Shown here one piece after another: positions 6,119 to 12,548 of a DNA stretch of 12,548 bases. The stretch is from assembly GCA_964551645.1 (NCBI GenBank), contig CAZKDV010000070.1, positions 1-12,548 on the forward strand, given 5' to 3'. How positions within the stretch are numbered: position 1 is the stretch's first letter; the number at the start of each line of letters is the position of its first letter. Source of the DNA: CAZKDV01 sp964551645 (lineage in GTDB: Bacteria > Bacteroidota > Bacteroidia > Bacteroidales > DTU049). The notes under the pieces are model-generated. The model saw nothing but the letters and a program-made list of their open reading frames with translations, did no database searches and was not told the DNA's origin. Made by a program: the position numbers and the translations under genes.

Positions 6119-6511
6119 ATGAAATCAAGAGTTTTATTCATTATTTTGCTTGTATTAACAGGTTTAAGTAAATTGCTATATGCACAAGAAATAGTTGAAA
6201 CACCTTTTGCTAGTATTTCAGGAAAAACATCGGGCGAGATTTATGTTTCTGAATTGGTGGGACAGTTTTTCCGTGTTAGCGATGATAGCTATAAGGTTGT
6301 TTCGTTCAAGTTGACAGTGATTAAGCCCGACCAAACCCTCAAAGAGTTGGAGGTGAGCAGTGAGATGTTTAACAAAGCGGCTTCAAACCAAATTCGCACA
6401 GCTCCCGAAGGAACAAAAGTGCTGATTGACTTGATAGTTGCCGAAAACCAAAGGGGAGAAGCTATAAGGCTTGCTCCAATGAATTTTGTGATTGTTAAGC
6501 AAGAAGAATAG
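6119..6511 (+). CDS. Small exported protein resembling the GldM C-terminal domain
   Basis: The 130-aa protein starts with a signal peptide (residues 1-22, hydrophobic core FIILLVLTGL, cleavage likely after LYA). The rest, about 108 residues, looks like one beta-sandwich domain. It has the layout of the last domain of GldM, the type IX secretion/gliding motor protein: an SGKTSGEIYVSEL opening, a YKVVSFKLTV strand, a polar loop with N and F, an APEGTKVLIDLIVA strand, then a closing RLAPMNFVIVK strand. This is from memory of the family pattern, not an alignment. Full GldM is about 500 aa with an N-terminal membrane helix, so this would be a stand-alone domain and not GldM itself. From about 6225 to 6480 the G+C is near 44% by hand count, against about 20-30% in nearby genes. 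The gene precedes a gene-free stretch with inverted repeats. Confidence 0.7.
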   Translation: MKSRVLFIILLVLTGLSKLLYAQEIVETPFASISGKTSGEIYVSELVGQFFRVSDDSYKVVSFKLTVIKPDQTLKELEVSSEMFNKAASNQIRTAPEGTKVLIDLIVAENQRGEAIRLAPMNFVIVKQEE

Positions 6512-6647
6512 AAACGCCATATCCATTGGTTCTGCGATGCTTTTGGTATCAATTCGACTGTTGAGCAAATTGCTGTTTTAATGTAAATATTCGCAATTTC
6601 ACGACAAAATGCAATGATTTGGAGAAAAATAATAATCTGAAACATTG

Positions 6648-6664
6648 CGACCCCTTTGGGGTCG
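6648..6664. repeat. G+C-rich perfect palindrome, CGACCCC-TTT-GGGGTCG
   Basis: Two 7-bp arms rich in G+C (6648-6654 and 6658-6664) enclose a TTT loop, which is striking in DNA this AT-rich. There is no T-run on either side, so it is a poor intrinsic terminator by itself. It lies 24 nt before a second, longer inverted repeat, and the pair may form one element. Confidence 0.8.
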
Positions 6665-6688
6665 AACAAAATATCGTTGTCATCGTCT

Positions 6689-6723
6689 ATAAATCTTTGA
6701 TGCGTCCGGCATCAAAGATTTAT
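6689..6723. repeat. 15-bp perfect inverted repeat with 5-nt loop
   Basis: Arms ATAAATCTTTGATGC (6689-6703) and its exact reverse complement (6709-6723) flank the loop GTCCG. The stem is perfect and would form a stable hairpin in RNA from either strand. It lies between convergent genes, so bidirectional termination is possible, but the flanks lack the T-tract of a standard terminator. It may instead be part of a dispersed REP-like repeat. Confidence 0.8.
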
Positions 6724-6840
6724 TTAGAACTTGCTTTTGTCAGATTTCTATTGCTTGCTTTATTATCCGTCATTTATTGCTATTTTATTTATTCAATAAC
6801 CTTAGCCCTATAAATGGTATAAAGTGAGATGTAAGTTGTA

Positions 6841-8511
6841 TTATTCAACAACTTTCAGTTTGTCGCCAGTGTCTTTAGCAACATTTCTTCTCCATTGTTC
6901 GTCATATCCTGGCCATTGCACATCAGGGTTTAATTCTTCGGGTACATATTTTTTTACATTTCCATCCATGTATTTTGTAAATAAGTATTCAAAAAACTTT
7001 TGCCACTCTGATAATAAAGTATTTGCATTCATATTTGAATAATCTGTCAAAAACTCAACACTTGATTTTGGATTATTTTTATGAATACTTAATGCCGCTT
7101 GATCAATGGCAGGAGTGTAGGCAATATATTTTTTTTCGAGATTTTGTTGTTTTTCATAAATCTCGGGATGAATAATATTATATCGAGAATATGCAAAATT
7201 AGCTACCATATTAAAAACCCAAAAAGCAGAATTTCGGTCATATTTCATCATTGCACCGCTATTTAGCGAATAATGGTGAGGAATTGAAGTGATTGAAGAA
7301 TAGAATGGAGCATAAACACAACTACCTGCGTCATCAATACCGAACCACAAAATTCCGCCAATTTCATCAGGCAACCATGATCGAGATTGAGAAACGAATG
7401 AAAATCCGGTTTGTTGAGTAACGGTTGCTCTTTCATTACAATATTCAACTCCGTCAACTTCCCATGTTAGTGGACGCCAACGATATGGCAATCCAAAAGG
7501 AGCTGCACCTGCGTCTTTAGACATGTCAAATGGTGTGCCTGCAAGATAATCACGCATAAAGTTCATCACATCATGTTCGCTAATTTTACGGTTTGGTTTA
7601 ATCCATAATGGCATTCTGTTTTCTAAATTATGTCCGCTTGCGTAATCCATGTATTTGTCCATATCATCATGTACTTGACGGAAAAATGACCAAACACGCA
7701 TTTCGCAAAAACGAGCACCGCTAAAATCAACTGGAGCATAAGTGTCAGAAAAGCTAAAATCTTTGTCTTTCCCATTGAACCAGCCTTTTGATTTGGCAAA
7801 ACTAATTACATCGTGAGAATATATGCACTCAACTTCATTATTGTATATTTTGTTAATATCTTTTGATGTGATAGATGTTTTTCCGTTTGCAAGTGGAAAA
7901 GTTTGTATTCTTGCTTGGTTTGCATGAGCCGAAACATAACCGTCAGGAACTTTTAGTGCAACCCAAACTGCACCTTTTTCGCCTTCGCCTTTTCCGATAA
8001 GTTCTAATATCCAAACTTCGTTTTTGTCAGCAATAGAAAATGATTCACCTGAGCTATGATAGCCGTATTCTTCCATAAGTTCAGTAATTACTTTTATTGC
8101 TTCGCGTGCAGTTTTGGATCGTTGAAGAGCAATATATATTAAACTGCCGTAATCCATGATTGAACCGCTTTGGCTTGCTAATTCTTTGCGGCCACCGTAA
8201 GTGGTTTCAGCAATGGCTAATTGAAATTCGTTCATATTGCCGATTACATTATAAGTTTGGCGAGTTTGTTTTATTTGTCCAAGATATTTGCCCGAATCCC
8301 ATTCATATACATCTAACATTGTTCCTTCGGGATATGTTGCGGCAGGCCAATGATACAATGCTCCGTAAAGAACATGTGCATCTGCAGCATAACTAATCAT
8401 TGTTGAACCATCTTTTGAAGCCCCTTTTGTTACAAGAAAGTTTGTACAGGCATTAGATTTTACAGAAAAAATCAATAATGCAATACTAATCAATAAAACT
8501 GTTTTTTTCAT
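6841..8511 (-). CDS. Secreted C69-family dipeptidase
   Basis: The 556-aa protein belongs to peptidase family C69, N-terminal-nucleophile hydrolases that cleave dipeptides. The leader (residues 1-21, hydrophobic core VLLISIALLIF, ending SNA) is followed directly by CTNFLVTKGASKDGS. Cys22 would become the N-terminal catalytic cysteine once the leader is removed. Further family features include NMNEFQLAIAETTYGGR (about 122-138) and SFSIADKNEVWILE, where bound substrate is normally positioned. The length fits Bacteroidota homologues. The start ATG is followed by a basic n-region and is preceded by a promoter box. Export implies action in the periplasm or outside, on peptides from the environment. 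The gene is monocistronic and divergent from the TetR-efflux operon, and nothing indicates shared function with it. The preceding motif SNA-C is not a good lipobox, so I do not call it a lipoprotein. Confidence 0.92.
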   Translation of the reverse strand: MKKTVLLISIALLIFSVKSNACTNFLVTKGASKDGSTMISYAADAHVLYGALYHWPAATYPEGTMLDVYEWDSGKYLGQIKQTRQTYNVIGNMNEFQLAIAETTYGGRKELASQSGSIMDYGSLIYIALQRSKTAREAIKVITELMEEYGYHSSGESFSIADKNEVWILELIGKGEGEKGAVWVALKVPDGYVSAHANQARIQTFPLANGKTSITSKDINKIYNNEVECIYSHDVISFAKSKGWFNGKDKDFSFSDTYAPVDFSGARFCEMRVWSFFRQVHDDMDKYMDYASGHNLENRMPLWIKPNRKISEHDVMNFMRDYLAGTPFDMSKDAGAAPFGLPYRWRPLTWEVDGVEYCNERATVTQQTGFSFVSQSRSWLPDEIGGILWFGIDDAGSCVYAPFYSSITSIPHHYSLNSGAMMKYDRNSAFWVFNMVANFAYSRYNIIHPEIYEKQQNLEKKYIAYTPAIDQAALSIHKNNPKSSVEFLTDYSNMNANTLLSEWQKFFEYLFTKYMDGNVKKYVPEELNPDVQWPGYDEQWRRNVAKDTGDKLKVVE

Positions 8512-8539
8512 GTTTGTATATATTTTATTCTTTTCTTTG

Positions 8540-8547
8540 CAAACTTA
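8540..8547 (-). promoter_or_regulatory. Putative -7 promoter box of the C69 dipeptidase gene
   Basis: The minus strand reads TAAGTTTG, matching TAnnTTTG, 28 nt upstream of the ATG at 8511. It faces away from the box at 8638-8645, so the 90 bp between them form a shared divergent control region. Confidence 0.5.
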
Positions 8548-8611
8548 ATAAGTTTTAGGAAATTTTGAGTTGAAAAAATAGCATAATTAAAATATTACTG
8601 TGGTAATGAAA

Positions 8612-8626
8612 AAACTATTTTAGTTT
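8612..8626. promoter_or_regulatory. Candidate operator palindrome for the TetR-family regulator
   Basis: A perfect 6-bp inverted repeat, AAACTA-TTT-TAGTTT, is centred at 8619, about 12 bp upstream of the -7 box of the regulator gene and over its expected -33 region. TetR-family dimers usually bind such short palindromes within their own promoter, so this is a natural candidate for autorepression. Because the sequence is AT-rich, a chance palindrome is quite possible. Confidence 0.35.
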
Positions 8627-8637
8627 AAAAAGTTTTA

Positions 8638-8645
8638 TATCTTTG
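8638..8645 (+). promoter_or_regulatory. Putative -7 promoter box of the tetR-efflux operon
   Basis: The plus strand reads TATCTTTG, matching TAnnTTTG, ending 14 nt before the ATG at 8660. The next three genes have small gaps (25, 15 and 22 nt) without obvious promoter boxes, so this promoter likely drives the whole cassette. Confidence 0.55.
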
Positions 8646-8659
8646 CAAAAAAATATTTG

Positions 8660-9283
8660 ATGACAATTGAAGAGAGGATAATTAAAGGGGCAACAGAGTT
8701 ATTTCTTAAACAAGGTGTTCGTGGTGTTACTATGGACAATATTGCTCATCATTTAGGTATTTCAAAAAGAACTATTTACGAAAATTTCAAAGATAAAGAT
8801 GAATTATTGAAGCAATGTGTAATATGTCATAAATCCGCTAAAATTGAACAAAAACGCATAATTGTTGCTGAGTCGTCTAATGCCTTAGAAATAATATATA
8901 AAGTCATGTTTGATTTAATAATGACATTAAAAAACACTCATCCTACTTTTTATTCGGATATCAGAAAGTATTATCCAAGTTTATGGGAAGAAATGGTTGA
9001 AAGAAAGTCAAAACACTCAAAAACTCATACTCATGAATTATGCTTGTTGTTATCAAAGGGAGTAGAAGATGGTTTGTTTAGGCAAGACTTTTCAATAGAA
9101 ATTACTGCATTGATTCTTCAGGTTCAATTTGAAGCTATGACTGACGAGCAATTGTTTCCACCTGAAAAATATTCTGTATCTGAAGTTTTTAATAATATTA
9201 TGATACAATTTACTAGAGGCATCGCAACTCCAAAGGGTTTATGCATAATTGACGAAATTATTAATTCATCTGAAGAAAAATAA
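8660..9283 (+). CDS. TetR/AcrR-family transcriptional regulator
   Basis: The 207-aa protein has a typical TetR N-terminal DNA-binding domain. IIKGATELFLKQGVRGVTMDNIAHHLGISKRTIYENFKDKDELL contains helix 1, the helix-turn-helix (about residues 22-43) and the YxxFxxKxxL cap, which here reads YENFKDKDELL. The C-terminal part (50-207) is helical and diverged, as expected of a ligand-binding and dimerisation domain; the ligand cannot be read from it. A TTG one codon upstream (8657) is also in frame, but the ATG is preferred. It is the first gene of a cassette encoding a TolC-like channel, a membrane fusion protein and an RND pump, so it most likely represses that pump and itself until an inducer binds. 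Confidence 0.93.
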   Translation: MTIEERIIKGATELFLKQGVRGVTMDNIAHHLGISKRTIYENFKDKDELLKQCVICHKSAKIEQKRIIVAESSNALEIIYKVMFDLIMTLKNTHPTFYSDIRKYYPSLWEEMVERKSKHSKTHTHELCLLLSKGVEDGLFRQDFSIEITALILQVQFEAMTDEQLFPPEKYSVSEVFNNIMIQFTRGIATPKGLCIIDEIINSSEEK

Positions 9284-9308
9284 TAAGCACAACTTTAATA
9301 ATATATCA

Positions 9309-10757
9309 ATGATAGCAATAATTAATTTTTTTACAAAATATACTAGATTTGCTTTGAAAGCATCGTTAAGACAACATAAATTTTATGCTTTCTTACTTTT
9401 TATTACTTTTTCATTCTCAAGTAATTTGCTTTTTTCTCAAAGTGTTATAGAGCTGAGTGTTGGAGATGCTGTGCAATATGCTATGAAGCATAATAAAATT
9501 CTGCAAAATGCCCGTTACGATATTGAATCCTCAAAAAAACAAGTTTGGGCAACGATTGCTCAAGGTTTGCCACAAGTTGATGGAACTTTAGGCTATACCG
9601 ATTTTTTTAATTATGAGATTGAGTTTAAAATGGGTAGTGGCGGCGGAACTCCAAATATTGATTTTACAAAATTAGATGAAGGAGATGTTGAAATATTGAA
9701 ATTTTTAAATCAGATGTTAGGTAGTAGTACGCCGACAACTATTACAATGAAAAACTCATCAAGTGCACAAATACAGGCATCGCAATTGATTTTTTCAGGA
9801 CAATATTTAATTGGTGTTAAAATGGCGAAAATCGCTCAAAAACTTTCAGAATTAGCTTTTGAAAGCACCGAAAGTGATATTATCGAAGCTGTTATGTCAT
9901 CATATTATATTGCTTTGGTTGCTCAAGAAACATCTGATATTTTAGATAGAAATATTGAAAACTTAAATAATACGCTTAAGCAAACAGAAATAATGCTTGC
10001 TGCGGGCTTAGCTGAAAAAGTTGACCTCGATCAAATTGTGTTGGCAGTGATGATGTTAGAAAATACTAAAAGTCAGATGCAGAGAGGGTTACAAATAAGT
10101 TTTAATTTGTTAAGATTTCAACTTGGTTTAGATGCAAATTATGAAATTGTTTTAACTGAATCTTTAGAAGAAATAATAAGCAAAATTAATTTTGAAGTTC
10201 TTGCTGTTGAATCTTTTGTTCTTGATAACAATCCTTCGTATAAATTATTGCTTGCACAAGAAGAAGTTGTAGCAAAGACACTTGAACTTGAAAAATGGTC
10301 TTATGCACCAGTTCTAGCAGCTTATTATAGCTACAATGAAAAACTTTTAACTACTGATTTTGATATGAATCCTAAGCATATTGCTGGAATTAATTTATCT
10401 GTTCCAATTTTCTCAAGTGGCATGAGAAATGCAAAAGTTCAACAGAAAAAAATTGAATTAGAAAAAGTTAAAAATTCTCGTTTGATGTTGCAAGACCAAT
10501 TGTTAATGCAAGAAAAACAATATCGTTTCGATTTAATTAGTGCTATTGAGCAATACGAACTACAAAAACGCAGTATTGATGTTGCCAAAAGAGTTTATGA
10601 AAACACAGAACTAAAATATACTCATGGAATAGCAAATAGTCTTCAATTAACTCAATCTAACGATAATTATCTGAAAGCACAAAACAATTATATATCTGCA
10701 TTAATGAATTTACTTCAAGCAAAGAATAATTTTGATAAACTATTAAATAATCGATAA
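9309..10757 (+). CDS. TolC-family outer membrane efflux channel
   Basis: The 482-aa protein is the outer membrane component of a tripartite efflux system. The N-terminal signal peptide has an unusually long basic n-region (about 24 residues), a core near 25-42, and cleavage after about LFSQ. Two TolC/OEP repeats follow. The first begins at ELSVGDAVQYAMKHN, with long amphipathic helices such as AYDIESSKKQ-like heptads and LAAGLAEKVDLDQI. The second covers the C-terminal half, with NPSYKLLLAQEEVVAKTLELEK, GINLSVPIFSSGMRNAKVQQ and YTHGIANSLQLTQSNDNYLKAQNNYI, all typical of the family. The frame is open back to a TTG inside tetR (9249), but the ATG at 9309 lies after the tetR stop and directly opens the export signal. 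The next gene begins 15 nt downstream. Confidence 0.92.
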   Translation: MIAIINFFTKYTRFALKASLRQHKFYAFLLFITFSFSSNLLFSQSVIELSVGDAVQYAMKHNKILQNARYDIESSKKQVWATIAQGLPQVDGTLGYTDFFNYEIEFKMGSGGGTPNIDFTKLDEGDVEILKFLNQMLGSSTPTTITMKNSSSAQIQASQLIFSGQYLIGVKMAKIAQKLSELAFESTESDIIEAVMSSYYIALVAQETSDILDRNIENLNNTLKQTEIMLAAGLAEKVDLDQIVLAVMMLENTKSQMQRGLQISFNLLRFQLGLDANYEIVLTESLEEIISKINFEVLAVESFVLDNNPSYKLLLAQEEVVAKTLELEKWSYAPVLAAYYSYNEKLLTTDFDMNPKHIAGINLSVPIFSSGMRNAKVQQKKIELEKVKNSRLMLQDQLLMQEKQYRFDLISAIEQYELQKRSIDVAKRVYENTELKYTHGIANSLQLTQSNDNYLKAQNNYISALMNLLQAKNNFDKLLNNR

Positions 10758-10772
10758 GAAAAATAATAATAC

Positions 10773-11837
10773 ATGAATACAAAAACATCAATTTTACTAG
10801 GAATAGCAGTTTTTACTTTACTTGCTTTTTCATCTTGTGGTTCAAAGCAATCAAAAAGAGATAAAGATGAGCATATTGCAGATTCAATTAAACAAATCAA
10901 GACCGTTAAGTTAATGACTTTAAGCAAGATTGAGGTAATGCGTAGCTTAGACTATACTGCAAATATTTTACCCTTTGAAGAACTATATATGGCTCCGGCA
11001 CAACCCGGTAGAATAAACAAAATTAAAGTTGAAATTGGAGATAGAGTTGGTAAAGGTCAAGTTATTGCCGAAATGGATAGAACAACTTTAAATCAAGCTG
11101 AGTTGCAACTGATAAATTTAGAAAAAGATTTTCGTAGATTGGATACTTTGATGTCGGTAGGGGGAGTGGCAGCACAGCAATACGATCAAGTGAAAACACA
11201 ATTGGACATAACGAGAACTAATGTTGAATTTTTACGCGAAAATGTTGTACTTAGCTCGCCTTTTGCCGGAATAATTACTGCAAAATATTTTGAAAATGGA
11301 GAACTTTATAGCGGAGCACCAAATACTCAAGTTGGCAAAGCTGCATTAGTCGTAATTCAACAAATAAATCCTCTGAAAGCAGTGATAGCTATTTCTGAAA
11401 AATATTATCCATTGGTGAAAATAGGAATGGAAGCAAGCCTCACTTGCGACATATATCCTAACGAAACTTTTGCAGGAAAAATAAATCTAATACATCCTAC
11501 TATTAATGCTATGAGTCGTACTTTTAATGTAGAAGTGCAAATTCCGAATAATAATGAAAAACTTCGTCCAGGAATGTTTGCAAAAATCAATTTAGATGTA
11601 GGTAGAGAAGAAGCAATGGTTGTTCCCACACCTGCCGTAATTACACAAGAAGGCACAAATATAAAATATGTATTTATGTATGATAATGGTGTAGCAAAGC
11701 GTGTAAATGTTGCAGTTGGAAAGCGTTTTGATGATAAAATTGAAATTTTTTCAGATGACCTAAATGAAAGAAACCAAATTATTATAGCCGGACAAAATAA
11801 ATTGCTTGACGGAGATAAGGTTACTGTTGTAAAATAA
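10773..11837 (+). CDS. RND efflux membrane fusion protein (lipoprotein)
   Basis: The 354-aa periplasmic adaptor links the inner membrane RND pump to the outer membrane channel. Residues 1-21 form a lipoprotein signal ending AFSS, with Cys22 as the probable lipidated residue, so Lgt acts on it and it is anchored in the inner membrane. The lipoyl-like halves are visible: PAQPGRINKIKVEIGDRVGKGQVIAEMD, and SSPFAGIITAKYFENGELY after a short alpha-hairpin (about residues 105-155). A beta-barrel domain (VIAISEKYYPLVKIGMEASL, then FAGKINLIHPTINAMSRTFNVEV) and a membrane-proximal domain (LRPGMFAKI to the end, DGDKVTVVK) complete the HlyD/AcrA family layout. The short hairpin is typical of Bacteroidota adaptors. 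It sits between the TolC-like gene and the RND permease gene. Confidence 0.94.
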   Translation: MNTKTSILLGIAVFTLLAFSSCGSKQSKRDKDEHIADSIKQIKTVKLMTLSKIEVMRSLDYTANILPFEELYMAPAQPGRINKIKVEIGDRVGKGQVIAEMDRTTLNQAELQLINLEKDFRRLDTLMSVGGVAAQQYDQVKTQLDITRTNVEFLRENVVLSSPFAGIITAKYFENGELYSGAPNTQVGKAALVVIQQINPLKAVIAISEKYYPLVKIGMEASLTCDIYPNETFAGKINLIHPTINAMSRTFNVEVQIPNNNEKLRPGMFAKINLDVGREEAMVVPTPAVITQEGTNIKYVFMYDNGVAKRVNVAVGKRFDDKIEIFSDDLNERNQIIIAGQNKLLDGDKVTVVK

Positions 11838-11859
11838 TAATTAGAAAAAAGATTAAGAT

Positions 11860-12548
11860 ATGAGTATTTATAGTAGCGCTGTTAAAAAACCAATTACAAC
11901 CATGATGATTTTCGCGGCTGTAATTATATTTGGATTATACTCACTTACGCGATTGCCGGTAGATTTGTATCCCGAAGTTGAACTTCCTGCTGTATCAATT
12001 GTAACAATTTATGCTGGTGCAAATGCTACTGATATTGAAACTAATATTACAAAACAAATTGAAGATGCTTGTAATTCGGTTGAGAACTTAAAAGAAATAA
12101 ATTCTACTTCTCGCGATAATATGTCTGTTGTTACTTTGGAGTTTGAATGGGAAACTAATCTTGATGAGGCATCTAATGATGTTAGAAATGCATTAGAATT
12201 TATTAAGAAAAGTTTACCTGAAGATGCTGAAACTCCTATTTTGTATAAGTTTAACAGCAGTATGATGCCCATATTGTTTTATTCTATTACCGCTGATGAA
12301 AGTTATCCGGGTATAGAAAAATTATTAGACGATAAATTGGTAAATCGTTTAAACAGAATAAACGGGGTTGGCTCTGTCGGAATTTCTGGCGCACCCGAAC
12401 GAGTTGTTTATGTTGAGGTTGATCCAAGAAAAATTGAAGCATACAACCTTACTGTTGAGATGATAGGTGGAATTTTGCAAGCCGAAAACTTCAACCTGCC
12501 TGCCGGAAATGTTGAAATGGGGCAAATGGATTATCAGTTGAAAATAGA
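11860..12548 (+). CDS. RND-family efflux permease, N-terminal part
   Basis: The first 229 codons of the inner membrane pump are present; the gene continues beyond the right edge (full RND permeases have about 1,000-1,050 residues). It opens with MSIYSSAVKKPITTMM and transmembrane helix 1 (about residues 11-30), then LPVDLYPEVELPAVSI and TIYAGANATDIETNIT, the start of the porter domain shared with AcrB. ITKQIEDACNSVENL and later GVGSVGISGAPERVVYVEVD match the PN1/PC parts of that domain. The ATG lies 22 nt after the adaptor stop. Substrate (drug-type HAE1 or other) cannot be decided from this part, since the key transmembrane residues are outside the window. The DLYPE and GANATDIE patterns favour the HAE1 type over the metal-ion CusA type. 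Confidence 0.95.
   Translation, partial: MSIYSSAVKKPITTMMIFAAVIIFGLYSLTRLPVDLYPEVELPAVSIVTIYAGANATDIETNITKQIEDACNSVENLKEINSTSRDNMSVVTLEFEWETNLDEASNDVRNALEFIKKSLPEDAETPILYKFNSSMMPILFYSITADESYPGIEKLLDDKLVNRLNRINGVGSVGISGAPERVVYVEVDPRKIEAYNLTVEMIGGILQAENFNLPAGNVEMGQMDYQLKI

Larger units (their letters stand above)
6512..6840. other. Gene-free stretch between convergent genes with two inverted repeats
   Basis: These 329 bp separate the plus-strand gene ending at 6511 from the minus-strand dipeptidase ending at 6841. I find no credible gene. The stretch holds two perfect inverted repeats (6648-6664 and 6689-6723, listed separately). The first 200 bp are richer in G+C than the neighbourhood, and the last 100 bp are AT-rich. 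The repeats could serve as terminators in both directions, but neither is followed by a strong T-run. A degraded or dispersed repeat element is an alternative. Confidence 0.6.

Noticed and set aside
6289..6669. 126-codon minus-strand frame opposite the GldM-like gene
   Set aside because: It is antisense to a gene with a clear signal peptide and promoter, and its protein shows no domain-like pattern.
6619..6813. A 64-codon plus-strand open frame in the gene-free stretch with a hydrophobic end
   Set aside because: It runs straight through both inverted repeats, has no promoter box or family resemblance, and its sequence is dictated by the repeat; I treat it as a chance frame of a repeat element.
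9249..9308. Extended TolC start at TTG 9249 inside tetR
   Set aside because: It would overlap tetR by 35 nt and place a polar, lysine-rich stretch ahead of the signal peptide; the ATG at 9309 is more natural.
1..12548. tRNA, rRNA, CRISPR arrays, insertion sequences and phage genes
   Set aside because: I looked for cloverleaf-like segments, regularly spaced repeats and transposase or integrase motifs and found none.

Overview
The window is AT-rich DNA from a member of the Bacteroidota. The evidence is the gene content (menaquinone methyltransferase, C69 dipeptidase, stand-alone heptose-7-phosphate kinase, a short IorA without a ferredoxin tail), Bacteroidota-type -7 promoter boxes (TAnnTTTG) ahead of most transcription units, and the lack of clear Shine-Dalgarno sequences. 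An uncultured Bacteroidales-like or Marinilabiliales-like lineage is plausible, but I cannot name a genus from the sequence.

Layout. Positions 1-1659 (minus strand) hold an iorA-iorB operon for ferredoxin-dependent oxidation of aryl pyruvates; iorB runs off the left edge. A strong hairpin at 1778-1809 separates it from a small secreted protein at 1831-2115 (minus), which has four cysteines and a C-terminal tail like a protein-sorting signal. lgt follows (2214-3014, minus). A divergent promoter region (3015-3117) then starts a tight plus-strand operon: an unknown two-helix membrane protein, rfaE1/hldA (heptose kinase), pdxH (PLP synthesis) and ubiE/menG (menaquinone synthesis), all overlapping or 1 nt apart. 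At 6119-6511 lies a separate small exported protein resembling the C-terminal domain of GldM. Its 3' part is clearly richer in G+C than its surroundings. It is followed by a 329-bp gene-free stretch with two perfect inverted repeats, possibly a dispersed repeat element. The minus-strand gene 6841-8511 is a secreted C69 dipeptidase.

From 8638 to the right edge there is a plus-strand efflux cassette: TetR-family repressor, TolC-like outer membrane channel, lipoprotein membrane fusion protein, and the first 229 codons of an RND permease. The order suggests one operon in which the repressor controls itself and the pump. A 15-bp palindrome just upstream of the -7 box is a candidate operator.

I found no rRNA, tRNA, CRISPR array, insertion sequence or phage gene. 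Most genes are ordinary housekeeping genes. The parts that stand out are the small protein at 1831-2115 with its sorting-like tail, the stand-alone GldM-like domain with its compositional break, the inverted repeats at 6648-6723, and a consistent pattern of very short leaders in front of several genes.
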